From contig LARU01000004.1 of NCBI GenBank assembly GCA_001274695.2, positions 992,001 to 1,056,000 on the forward strand: 64,000 nucleotides of DNA, given 5' to 3'. The translations under genes and the position numbers were made by a program. The DNA is from Azoarcus sp. PA01 (GTDB lineage: Bacteria > Pseudomonadota > Gammaproteobacteria > Burkholderiales > Rhodocyclaceae). A model generated the notes under the pieces. The model was not told where the DNA came from, made no database searches, and was given only the letters and a program-made list of their open reading frames with translations. How positions within the stretch are numbered: position 1 is the stretch's first letter; the number at the start of each line of letters is the position of its first letter. Shown piece by piece: positions 8,006-15,078 of the stretch.

Positions 8006-9211
8006 TCAGCGTCCAGCGTACGCCTTTCTCACCAATTCGAGCACCCGCCGACCGGCGCGGCCGTCGGGCTCGAGCCCCTGCGCGCGCTGGAACTGCTGCA
8101 CCGCTGCGCGCGAACGGGCACCGAGCGCGCCGTCGGCCTCTCCGGTGTCGTAGCCGAGCTGCGACAACAACGTCTGCACTTCGCGCCGCTCGACGCGGGA
8201 CAGGCCCGGGTCGTCGGTCGGCCACGAGGCGCGGAACGGCTCGCCGCCGCGCAGGCGATCGGACAGATGGGCGATCGCGAGCGCGTAGCTTTCGGCCGCG
8301 TTATAGGAGTACAACGCATCGAAGTTGCGCAGGACGAGGAACGCCGGGCCGTGCGCGCCGGCAGGGAGCAGCAGGCCGGCCGCTTCGGCGCCCGGCTCGA
8401 TCGCGCTCCCGTCGGCGCGACGCACGCCGAGCGCCACCCATTCGGACAGCGCCCGTTTGTTGCGGCGCCCGGCAAGCCCGGCATCGAAGTCGGATGGCAG
8501 AGCGACTTCGAAACCCCAGCGTCGGCCCGGCTGCCAGCCTGCCTCACGCAGAAAGTTCGCCGTCGAGGCGAGCGCGTCAGGAATGCTGTCGATCAGGTCG
8601 CGCCGACCGTCGCCGTCGAAATCGACTGCGACGCGCCGGAAAGTCGAAGGCATGAACTGCGTGTGGCCGAACGCTCCGGCCCACGAACCGGCGAGGCGCT
8701 CGGGGGCGACATGGCCATCTTCGATGATCTTCAGCGCCGTGAAGAATTCACCGCGAAAGTAGTCCTGGCGCCGGCCCAGGCAGGACAGGGTGGCGAGCGA
8801 AACGAGCAGCGGGCGTTTGCCGAAATTGCGCCCGAAGTTGCTCTCGACACCCCACACCGCCACGACGGTAGCCGGATCGACGCCATATCGCGCTTCGATG
8901 TCCTGCAGCGTTCCGGCCCATTGGACCGCCATCGCACGACCGTCGGCGACGCGCTCGTCGTCCACGAGCCCGGCCAGATAATCCCAGATCGGCGTGCGGA
9001 ATTCGGGCTGGTAATCGAGCAGGCCGATCACCGCCATGTCCGGCTCGAGACCGGCCACATGCTGCTCGAAAGTTGCGGGCGCAATGTCGTGGGTGGCAGC
9101 CATGCCGCGCAACGCTTCGAGGCAACGGGCAAAGGACTCCTGAGCGCCGGCGTGAAACGGGAGCAGCGCGCCACACAGCAGGGACCAGGCGGAGAAGCGT
9201 CGGAGAATCAT
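8006..9211 (-). CDS. lytic murein transglycosylase (MltB-type SLT_2) with peptidoglycan-binding domain
   Basis: A 401-residue secreted or envelope enzyme that cleaves peptidoglycan glycan strands to 1,6-anhydromuropeptides. A signal peptide (MILRRFSAWSLLCGALLPFHAGA) is followed by the SLT_2 catalytic domain with catalytic Glu in VWGVESNFGR and with AFGHTQFMPSTF. A C-terminal PG_binding_1 domain is visible (VQTLLSQLGYDTGEADG and AVQQFQRAQGLEPDG). There is no lipobox Cys, so it is more like the soluble MltB-family enzymes than lipoprotein MltB. Start 9211 was chosen for the signal peptide; the longer frame upstream is non-coding. Confidence 0.9.
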   Translation of the reverse strand: MILRRFSAWSLLCGALLPFHAGAQESFARCLEALRGMAATHDIAPATFEQHVAGLEPDMAVIGLLDYQPEFRTPIWDYLAGLVDDERVADGRAMAVQWAGTLQDIEARYGVDPATVVAVWGVESNFGRNFGKRPLLVSLATLSCLGRRQDYFRGEFFTALKIIEDGHVAPERLAGSWAGAFGHTQFMPSTFRRVAVDFDGDGRRDLIDSIPDALASTANFLREAGWQPGRRWGFEVALPSDFDAGLAGRRNKRALSEWVALGVRRADGSAIEPGAEAAGLLLPAGAHGPAFLVLRNFDALYSYNAAESYALAIAHLSDRLRGGEPFRASWPTDDPGLSRVERREVQTLLSQLGYDTGEADGALGARSRAAVQQFQRAQGLEPDGRAGRRVLELVRKAYAGR

Positions 9212-9401
9212 TGTGGAACGGCTCGGGCAAGGGCGGACAGCGGCGAACGGGGCGGACGTGATTCGGACGCGAGCCTGACACGAATGGCGGAGCGAGGCAA
9301 CCGGCGGCACCCCTCGCCATTTTCGTGCCCGGCACGGTCCCCGATCCCGCATTCCCTGTTGTGGACGGGGCGTTTTCCGCGTCCCGGAAGCCCGGCCGGA
9401 G

Positions 9402-9430
9402 TTGTCATTGCCCGTTCCGCGGCATACCAT
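9402..9430 (+). promoter_or_regulatory. candidate sigma-70 promoter upstream of the DUF465 gene
   Basis: TTGTCA, 17 bases, TACCAT, ending 62 bases before the DUF465 start. It could drive the co-directional genes 9493-11856. Confidence 0.45.
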
Positions 9431-9492
9431 CCAGCGTTACCGGCCCCGCCCTATGGACGGCATGCAATCCCACTAAATTGAACAGGTATACG

Positions 9493-9708
9493 ATGAGCGA
9501 GGAAGCATTCGACGACGTTACCAGCCTGCAGGTGAGGCTGGCCGAACTCAGGGCCGAGCATCGTGACCTCGACGAGGCGATCAGCCACCTCGATGCTTCA
9601 CCGCAAGAAGATGAATTGCTGTTGCGCCGCCTCAAGAAGCGCAAGCTCGCGCTGAAAGACCGCATCGCCGTCGTCGAACGCATGCTCGAGCCCGACGAGC
9701 GAGCCTGA
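9493..9708 (+). CDS. DUF465/YdcH-family small coiled-coil protein
   Basis: A 71-residue charged helical protein. The pattern LQVRLAELRAEHRDLDEAI and LLRRLKKRKLALKDRIAVVE is typical of the DUF465 (YdcH) family, short antiparallel coiled coils of unknown role. The start at 9493 has an AGG ribosome site; the longer frame is non-coding. It lies 29 bases before the MetY-like gene on the same strand, so they may share a transcript. Confidence 0.85.
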   Translation: MSEEAFDDVTSLQVRLAELRAEHRDLDEAISHLDASPQEDELLLRRLKKRKLALKDRIAVVERMLEPDERA

Positions 9709-9737
9709 AGCCGGATGACGAGGATTCCGGAGCGCCC

Positions 9738-11042
9738 ATGACCCAGTACGGACCCACCGCTCCCGCGACGCTCGCTCTCCATGCCGGGCAGTCCCCCGAC
9801 CCGGCCTTCGGCGCCCGCGCGACGCCGATCTATTTCAGCGCCGGCTACGTCTTTCCGGATACCGAGCACGCCGCGGCGCTGTTCAACCACGAACGCCCGG
9901 GGCACGTCGATACGCGCGTCTCGAACCCGACCAGCGCAGTCCTCGAGGAGCGCGTCTCCGCGCTCGAAGGGGGAATCGGCGCGATTGCGCTGGCGAGCGG
10001 CCAGTCCGCGCTGCATGTCGCGATCGTGACGCTGATGGGTGCCGGCAATCATATCGTCGCGCCGCGTGCGCTAGGTGGCGCAGCGCGCAATCTGCTGGCC
10101 CACACGCTGCCGCGCTTCGGCATCCGGACGACTTTCGTGGATCCGCGCTGCCCGGACGAATGGCGCGACGCGATCAGGCCGGAAACCCGTCTCCTGTTCG
10201 GCGAGGCGCTCGGCAATCCCGGCCTCGAGGTGCTCGACATTCCCGCCGTCGCCGCGATCGCCCATGCCCGGCACGTCCCGCTGCTCGTCGACGCGACGCT
10301 GGTCACACCCTGCCTGCAGCGCCCGCTGTCGCTCGGCGCGGATCTGGTCCTGCATTCGGCGACCGAGTTTCTCGGCGGCCACGGCGTTGCCGTCGGCGGC
10401 CTGCTCGTTGACGGCGGGCAGTTCGACTGGGAGCAGTCGGGCCTGTTTCCGACGCTCACCGAGCCGTACGACGGGTTTCACGGCGTGGATTTCACCGAGG
10501 AATCTTCGGTCGCGGCTTTCCTGCTGCGCGCCCGCTGCGAGGCGCTGCCGGACTTTGGCGCCTGTCTCTCGCCGATGAACGCGTTCCAGATCCTCCAGGG
10601 CATCGAGACGCTGCCGTTGCGGATTCAGGCGCACGTCGCGAACGCGCGCGCGGTGGCCGCCCACCTTGCCGATCGAGCGAGCGTCGCACGAGTCGCGTAT
10701 CCCGGACTCGCGACCCATCCCGATCACGAACTGGCGAGCCGACTGCTACCGGATGGCTCGGGAGCGGTCCTGTCGTTCGAGCTGACCGGCGGACGCGACG
10801 CGGCTCGCGCCTTCATCGACAGCCTGAAAGTGTTCTCGCATCTGGCGAACGTCGGCGATGCCAAATCGCTCGTGAGCGATCCGTCGAGCACAACGCATTG
10901 CCGCCTGTCCGCCGCTGCGCTCGCTGCCACCGGGATCGGCGAAGGCACGCTGCGACTGTCGGTGGGACTCGAGCATGTCGACGATCTGATCGAAGACCTG
11001 GACCGCGGACTGTATGCGGCGGGCCGGGTCGTCGGAGGATAG
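9738..11042 (+). CDS. MetY-fold (Cys/Met metabolism PLP family) protein lacking the PLP lysine; probable pseudoenzyme
   Basis: A 434-residue protein with full-length similarity in pattern to O-acetylhomoserine sulfhydrylases: LEERVSALEGG, FGIRTTFVDP, GNPGLEVLDI, LQGIETLPLR, SHLANVGDAKSLV and LRLSVGLEHVDD. Key active-site positions differ from the family. The Schiff-base Lys in SATKF-GGHG is Glu210 (SATEFLGGHG, GAG at 10365-10367). The Tyr of the phosphate-binding YxR motif is Asp58 (VDTRVSNPT), the ring-stacking Tyr of YGG is Leu112 (ALGGAA), and the His of the SLV-HP motif is Asp381 (SLVSDPSS). The Asp of VDAT (185) and the carboxylate Arg (406) remain. The frame is intact, so a conserved non-PLP role is possible. 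It is followed 5 bases later by an alpha/beta hydrolase gene. Confidence 0.85.
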   Translation: MTQYGPTAPATLALHAGQSPDPAFGARATPIYFSAGYVFPDTEHAAALFNHERPGHVDTRVSNPTSAVLEERVSALEGGIGAIALASGQSALHVAIVTLMGAGNHIVAPRALGGAARNLLAHTLPRFGIRTTFVDPRCPDEWRDAIRPETRLLFGEALGNPGLEVLDIPAVAAIAHARHVPLLVDATLVTPCLQRPLSLGADLVLHSATEFLGGHGVAVGGLLVDGGQFDWEQSGLFPTLTEPYDGFHGVDFTEESSVAAFLLRARCEALPDFGACLSPMNAFQILQGIETLPLRIQAHVANARAVAAHLADRASVARVAYPGLATHPDHELASRLLPDGSGAVLSFELTGGRDAARAFIDSLKVFSHLANVGDAKSLVSDPSSTTHCRLSAAALAATGIGEGTLRLSVGLEHVDDLIEDLDRGLYAAGRVVGG

Positions 11043-11047
11043 AAACC

Positions 11048-11856
11048 GTGCAGCTCACAGTGTCCGGGCTCCCGGTCTTCATCTACACCGGCGGGCGGAG
11101 TTTCGCGCCCGCCCAGCCGGTCGTCGTGCTGCTGCATGGCGCCGCTCACGATCACAGTGTGTGGACCTTCCAGGCGCGCCACTTCGCGCGCCACGGCTTT
11201 TCGGTGCTCGCCCCGGATCTCCCCGGACATGGCCGCTCCGGTGGCGCCCCGCTCGCATCGATCGAAGCGCTCGCAGGCTGGGTCGCGGCGCTGCTCGAAG
11301 CGGCCGGCGTCCGGCGTGCCGCGATCGCCGGACACAGCATGGGATCGCTCGTCGCGCTGCAGGCGGCGGCACAGTTCCCCGACCGCATCACGCAGCTGAT
11401 TCTGCTCGGAAGCGTCGCACCGATGCCGGTGGCCGCACCGCTGCTGTCCGCGGCCCACGACGACCGGGCCACGGCCCATGCGATGATCAACCAGTGGTCC
11501 TACACTTTCGCGTCGCAGCTCGGCGCGAGCGCCGTGCCGGGACTCTCGCTCACGGGGCTGAATCGCCGCCTCATGGAACGACAGGGCGACAGCGTGCTGG
11601 CCACCGACCTCGGTGCCTGCAACGCCTACGAAAACGGTCTCGCAGCCGCGGCGGCGGTCCGCTGCCCGACGCTGCTGCTCTGCGCCGAGCGCGACCAGAT
11701 GACGCCGCGGCGCGCAGTCAAACCTTTGCACGAAGCGCTTGCCGGGGAGCGGAAAGCGCACGTATGATAGCCATTCCTCGCGCCGGCCACGCGATGCTGG
11801 CCGAGGCCCCCGATGCCGTGAGCAATGCGATACGGAGCTTCCTCACCGGCCGCTGA
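11048..11856 (+). pseudogene. alpha/beta hydrolase, frameshifted before the catalytic His
   Basis: Starts at GTG 11048 behind a GGAGGA ribosome site, 5 bases after the MetY-like gene. The alpha/beta hydrolase fold shows VVLLHGAAHDHSVW (oxyanion), nucleophile elbow AGHSMGSLVAL and acid residue in LLCAERDQMTP. The frame stops at 11767, but a neighbouring frame supplies MIAIPRAGHAMLAEAPDAV, with the expected catalytic His, to 11856. One added A in the AAA run at 11753-11755 joins them into about 269 residues. As read, the protein would lack its catalytic His. Substrate unknown; the fold covers esterases, C-C hydrolases and thioesterases. Confidence 0.82.
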
Positions 11857-11916
11857 CAAGACAAAGAGGCAATCCGTGCGCTGCATCGACAACAAAGTCC
11901 ACAACAGGAGAGAGAG

Positions 11917-12711
11917 ATGTCGCAGCCGGAGGATGTCAAGCTGGGGACCGAGGAGTGGGCGTTTCCCGTTGTCCGGGACGTCGGAGCGGGGGCACCGCTG
12001 CACTGGCTCAGGAGCGGCTGGGCGGATTTCCATGCCTGCCCGATACCGAGCCTGTTCTACGGATTCTGCTTTGCCGCCATGGGATTGCTCGTCACGATGG
12101 TTTTCGAGCACGCCTACGCGTACACGGTCGCGCTCACGTCGGGCTTTCTCCTCCTAGGACCGTTTCTCGCGATGGGTCTGTACGAGATCAGCCGGCGACG
12201 CGAGCAAGGCGCGCCCTGCGCGCTCCTCCCGACCCTGACGGTGTGGAAGCGCAACGCCGGCAACATCGGCATTTTCGCGGTCGTGCTGGGCATCGTGTTC
12301 CTCGTCTGGGCGCGCGCGTCGATGGTCGTATTCGCGCTGTTCTACACCAACGAGATGCCGAACCTGTCCGGTTTCCTGACGCAGTTGCTGGCCCTCGACA
12401 ACCTTGAGTTCCTGCTCGTGTATTTCGGCGTCGGCCTGATCTTTGCGACGATCGTGTTCGCCGTCAGCGTGATTTCCGTGCCGTTGATGCTCGACCGCAA
12501 CCAGGACGCGATCTCGGCGATGTTGACGAGCGTCGCGGCCTTGATGCGCAACCCGGGCGCGATGATTCTCTGGGCGTTCATGATCGCCGGCCTGACGGTG
12601 ATCGGATTCATGACCTTCCATCTCGGACTGGTGGTGCTGATGCCGATCGTCGGCCACGCAAGCTGGCACGCGTATCGCGACCTCGTGCTACCGACCGCTC
12701 CGGCCGGCTGA
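11917..12711 (+). CDS. DUF2189 integral membrane protein
   Basis: A 264-residue membrane protein with about six hydrophobic segments (for example SLFYGFCFAAMGLLVTMVF, FLLLGPFLAMGLYEISR, NIGIFAVVLGIVFLVWA, GLVVLMPIVGHASWHAYRDLV). The soluble N-terminus with WLRSGWADFHACPIPSLFYG is characteristic of the DUF2189 family, which has no known function. A clear GGAGAGAGAG ribosome site precedes the ATG. It lies 60 bases after the hydrolase on the same strand. Confidence 0.85.
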   Translation: MSQPEDVKLGTEEWAFPVVRDVGAGAPLHWLRSGWADFHACPIPSLFYGFCFAAMGLLVTMVFEHAYAYTVALTSGFLLLGPFLAMGLYEISRRREQGAPCALLPTLTVWKRNAGNIGIFAVVLGIVFLVWARASMVVFALFYTNEMPNLSGFLTQLLALDNLEFLLVYFGVGLIFATIVFAVSVISVPLMLDRNQDAISAMLTSVAALMRNPGAMILWAFMIAGLTVIGFMTFHLGLVVLMPIVGHASWHAYRDLVLPTAPAG

Positions 12712-12720
12712 AGAACGTCG

Positions 12721-13572
12721 TCAATCGTTCAGCTCGAGCACCAGCGGCTGGTGGTCGGACGCCGCAGTCGCGGCGTACACTTCGACCTGCGCGACACGGG
12801 CGGCGAGATCCTCCGACACCCAGGCGTAATCGCAGCAATAGGTTCGCCCCGGCCATTCGGCCCCGTGAAGGCCGACCGTCGGGTCATGTGCACGGCTGCC
12901 ATGCTTGACGCGCCAAGCGTCCCGCCACGGCGGGACGTGTAACGCGATCTCGGCCGCCATCAACGTGTAGGCGCCGGATCCCGGCTCGCAGTTGAAGTCC
13001 CCGCAGACGACCGCAGCCAAGGGCCCGCGCCCCGCGGCAAAAGCCGGGCTGGCCTCCCGCCCGGCTGGGCCGGCGTCGACATGTCCGGCAACCTCCTTCT
13101 GCAGCGCGCGCACCATCGCCACCTGCGCCGCGCGCTGTCGCGCGGAATAGTATTCGAGATGCGTCGTCAGGACGCGGACGGGGCCCCACGGCGCCTGCAG
13201 GACGGCCTCGACGCAGCAGCGCTGCATCGCGGGCTGCCCAGGGTCGGCAGGGCACGGAAGCAGATGCCGGAACACGGGGCCGATCTCCAGGCGCGACAGC
13301 ATCAGGTTGCCGAAACGCGCCCGTCCGCCGGCCCCATCGGGCACATCGATGCCCGCCCCATAGATCGCTTCATGGCCGGGGAACGCGGCAGCCAGGAGCG
13401 CCACTTCGTCTTCGCGGTTGCCGCCTTCGAGACCGGGGAAATTCTGCGCCACTTCCTGCAGGCAGATCACTTCCGCGTCGCCGATGTCATGGATCGCGGC
13501 GACGGTCCGCGCCAGATCGACGCGCCCGTCCGCGCCGCGGCCCCATTGAATGTTCCACGAAACAATGCGCAT
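12721..13572 (-). CDS. endonuclease/exonuclease/phosphatase-family metal-dependent hydrolase
   Basis: A 283-residue EEP-fold protein. The fold motifs appear in order: MRIVSWNIQWG (Asn), EVICLQEVAQ (metal-binding Glu), LTTHLEYYSARQRAAQV, VVCGDFNCEPGS (catalytic Asp/Asn), YCCDYAWVSED and SDHQPLVLEL (catalytic His). Family members hydrolyse phosphodiesters in DNA, phospholipids or inositol phosphates; this one has no obvious signal peptide from the chosen start, and its substrate cannot be assigned. It converges with the DUF2189 gene, with only 9 bases between them. Confidence 0.88.
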   Translation of the reverse strand: MRIVSWNIQWGRGADGRVDLARTVAAIHDIGDAEVICLQEVAQNFPGLEGGNREDEVALLAAAFPGHEAIYGAGIDVPDGAGGRARFGNLMLSRLEIGPVFRHLLPCPADPGQPAMQRCCVEAVLQAPWGPVRVLTTHLEYYSARQRAAQVAMVRALQKEVAGHVDAGPAGREASPAFAAGRGPLAAVVCGDFNCEPGSGAYTLMAAEIALHVPPWRDAWRVKHGSRAHDPTVGLHGAEWPGRTYCCDYAWVSEDLAARVAQVEVYAATAASDHQPLVLELND

Positions 13573-13725
13573 ACTTGGACTCCGGTTGACCCGCCCGGAC
13601 TCCGGCGTCCGGACGATCATGCAGGCTCGCCGCGCGGCCCGCGGCGAGGATCGGACACGAAACACACTCATTCTAGGCATCCCTGCAGCGCAGCGCGGGA
13701 ACACGTTCCGACAACGACGAACAGG

Positions 13726-14682
13726 ATGACGGCGATCCACGATCACGCGCACCACCGGCACGGCGACACCCTCCATCCCGACGGGCGCCCCAACCGCGCC
13801 TTGCCCTGGGCGCTCGCGATGACCCTGGGTTTCGCCGCAGTCGAAGCCATCGCAGGCTGGTGGTCAGGTTCGCTAGCGCTGCTCGGCGATGCCGGACACA
13901 TGCTCACCGACAGCCTCGCGCTGGCCCTGGCGACTGCAGCGAGCATATTGGCCCGCCGTCCCTCCAGCCCCCGCCACACCTATGGACTGCGCCGCGTCGA
14001 GACGCTCGCAGGGATGCTCAACGGACTGTTCATGCTGTTCGTCGTGGCGCTGATCGCATGGCACGCGATCGAGCGCCTGATCACGCCGCAACCGGTCGAG
14101 GCCGGCACGGTGATCGGCGTCGCCACGCTCGGGCTGGCGATCAACGTGATCGTCGCGTGGATGTTGTCGCACGGCGACGCCGATCTGAACACGCGCGCCG
14201 CGCTGCTTCACGTGTTCGGGGACCTGCTCGGGTCTGTCGCCGCACTCACGTCCGGGATCGTGATCCATTACACCGGCTGGTACCCGGCCGACCCCCTGCT
14301 GTCGATGCTGATCTGCGGGCTGATCCTCGCCTCGACGCTGAAACTGCTTCGCGTCGCCACCCACACGCTGCTCGAAGGTGTGCCGGACAATCTCTCTCTG
14401 GCGGCGATCGGCCAGGCGATGGCGGAAGTCGAAGGCGTGCATTCGATTCACGACCTGCATGTGTGGAGCCTCGACTCGAACCATGTCGCACTTTCGGCGC
14501 ATGTCGTCCTGCACTCATCGCATGCCTGGCCGACAACCCTCGTTGCGCTGCAACGGCTCCTCGCCGACCAGTTCGGCATCGACCATGCAACGCTCCAACC
14601 TGAACCCTTGCCGGGCCGGATCGTCACCTTTTCGTCGCGCCCCCCCGCCCCAAACTCGAACACGCCCCGCGGACCGCACTGA
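13726..14682 (+). CDS. cation diffusion facilitator (CzcD/ZitB-type zinc exporter)
   Basis: A 318-residue inner-membrane metal/proton antiporter. The His-rich N-terminus (MTAIHDHAHHRHGDTLH) precedes six transmembrane segments. The transport site is formed by LLGDAGHMLTDSLALA (TM2) and HVFGDLLGSVAAL (TM5), the H/D arrangement typical of Zn/Co exporters. The cytoplasmic C-terminal domain has VEGVHSIHDLHVWSLDSNHVALSAHVV. Zinc is the likeliest substrate by family, with cobalt or cadmium possible. It is divergent from the EEP hydrolase gene, 153 bases away. Confidence 0.93.
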   Translation: MTAIHDHAHHRHGDTLHPDGRPNRALPWALAMTLGFAAVEAIAGWWSGSLALLGDAGHMLTDSLALALATAASILARRPSSPRHTYGLRRVETLAGMLNGLFMLFVVALIAWHAIERLITPQPVEAGTVIGVATLGLAINVIVAWMLSHGDADLNTRAALLHVFGDLLGSVAALTSGIVIHYTGWYPADPLLSMLICGLILASTLKLLRVATHTLLEGVPDNLSLAAIGQAMAEVEGVHSIHDLHVWSLDSNHVALSAHVVLHSSHAWPTTLVALQRLLADQFGIDHATLQPEPLPGRIVTFSSRPPAPNSNTPRGPH

Positions 14683-14796
14683 GCACGACGGAGACGGGGC
14701 TCGCGGCGGAGGAACCCCGCCTCGCGACGAGTCTCCGGACCACCCGGTTGCCCGAATCACAGTGCGGGCGCGATCACCCCGTCCTTCCCGGCGTGC

Positions 14797-14815
14797 AAGA
14801 CGGATGCCGTCTTTT
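14797..14815 (+). terminator. intrinsic terminator after the CDF gene
   Basis: AAGACGG-ATG-CCGTCTT stem followed by TT, C and a T-rich stretch; 115 bases after the CDF stop. Confidence 0.6.
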
Positions 14816-14879
14816 CGCTTTCAGCCGGCCCCCGACGCGGCAGGAATTCTTTTCACCGGACCTGCGCCGTCACTTCCGG

Positions 14880-14917
14880 CCGAACCCCGCAAGAGCCTTG
14901 CGGGAAGCGGGATTCGG
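14880..14917 (+). other. nested hairpin upstream of nrdJ
   Basis: An inner perfect stem CCCGCAAG-AGC-CTTGCGGG (14886-14904) lies inside a second pair CCGAA (14880-14884) and TTCGG (14913-14917). It sits upstream of the proposed nrdJ promoter, so it may be a DNA site or part of an unrecognised leader. Confidence 0.45.
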
Positions 14918-14938
14918 GGAAAAATGCCGTCCCCGGAC

Positions 14939-14954
14939 CTACTACATATAGTGC
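14939..14954 (+). promoter_or_regulatory. candidate NrdR box
   Basis: The 16-base site CTACTACATATAGTGC matches the NrdR-box consensus (ACACWATATATWGTGT) at 12 of 16 positions and lies 12 bases before the -35. A poorer match starts at 14984; the 45-base spacing is not the usual 31-32, so only the first is proposed. Confidence 0.4.
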
Positions 14955-14965
14955 GAATCTAGCGG

Positions 14966-14995
14966 TTGACATACCGAAATAAACATCAATATCTT
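14966..14995 (+). promoter_or_regulatory. candidate sigma-70 promoter of nrdJ
   Basis: TTGACA (14966-14971), 18 bases, TATCTT (14990-14995). An alternative TTGCCT-17-TATTCT lies further downstream, near 15018-15046. Confidence 0.5.
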
Positions 14996-15078
14996 GTTTT
15001 TTAACCGTTTTATTTTTTTGCCTTATCGCCTTTTACACGCTATTCTTCGGTCACCTTCAGACAACTCCAAAAAAGACC

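Larger units (their letters stand above)
14683..15078. other. 396-base non-coding region between the CDF gene and nrdJ
   Basis: No supported reading frame. It holds a GC-rich foldable segment right after the CDF gene (GGAGAC at 14689 and GTCTCC at 14730 can pair), a terminator at 14797-14815, a nested hairpin at 14880-14917, a candidate NrdR box at 14939-14954 and an nrdJ promoter at 14966-14995. No cobalamin-riboswitch box was recognised. Confidence 0.55.

Noticed and set aside
14683-15078. Cobalamin riboswitch ahead of B12-dependent nrdJ
   Set aside because: No recognisable B12 box or core pairing; the visible hairpins fit terminator and local dyads.
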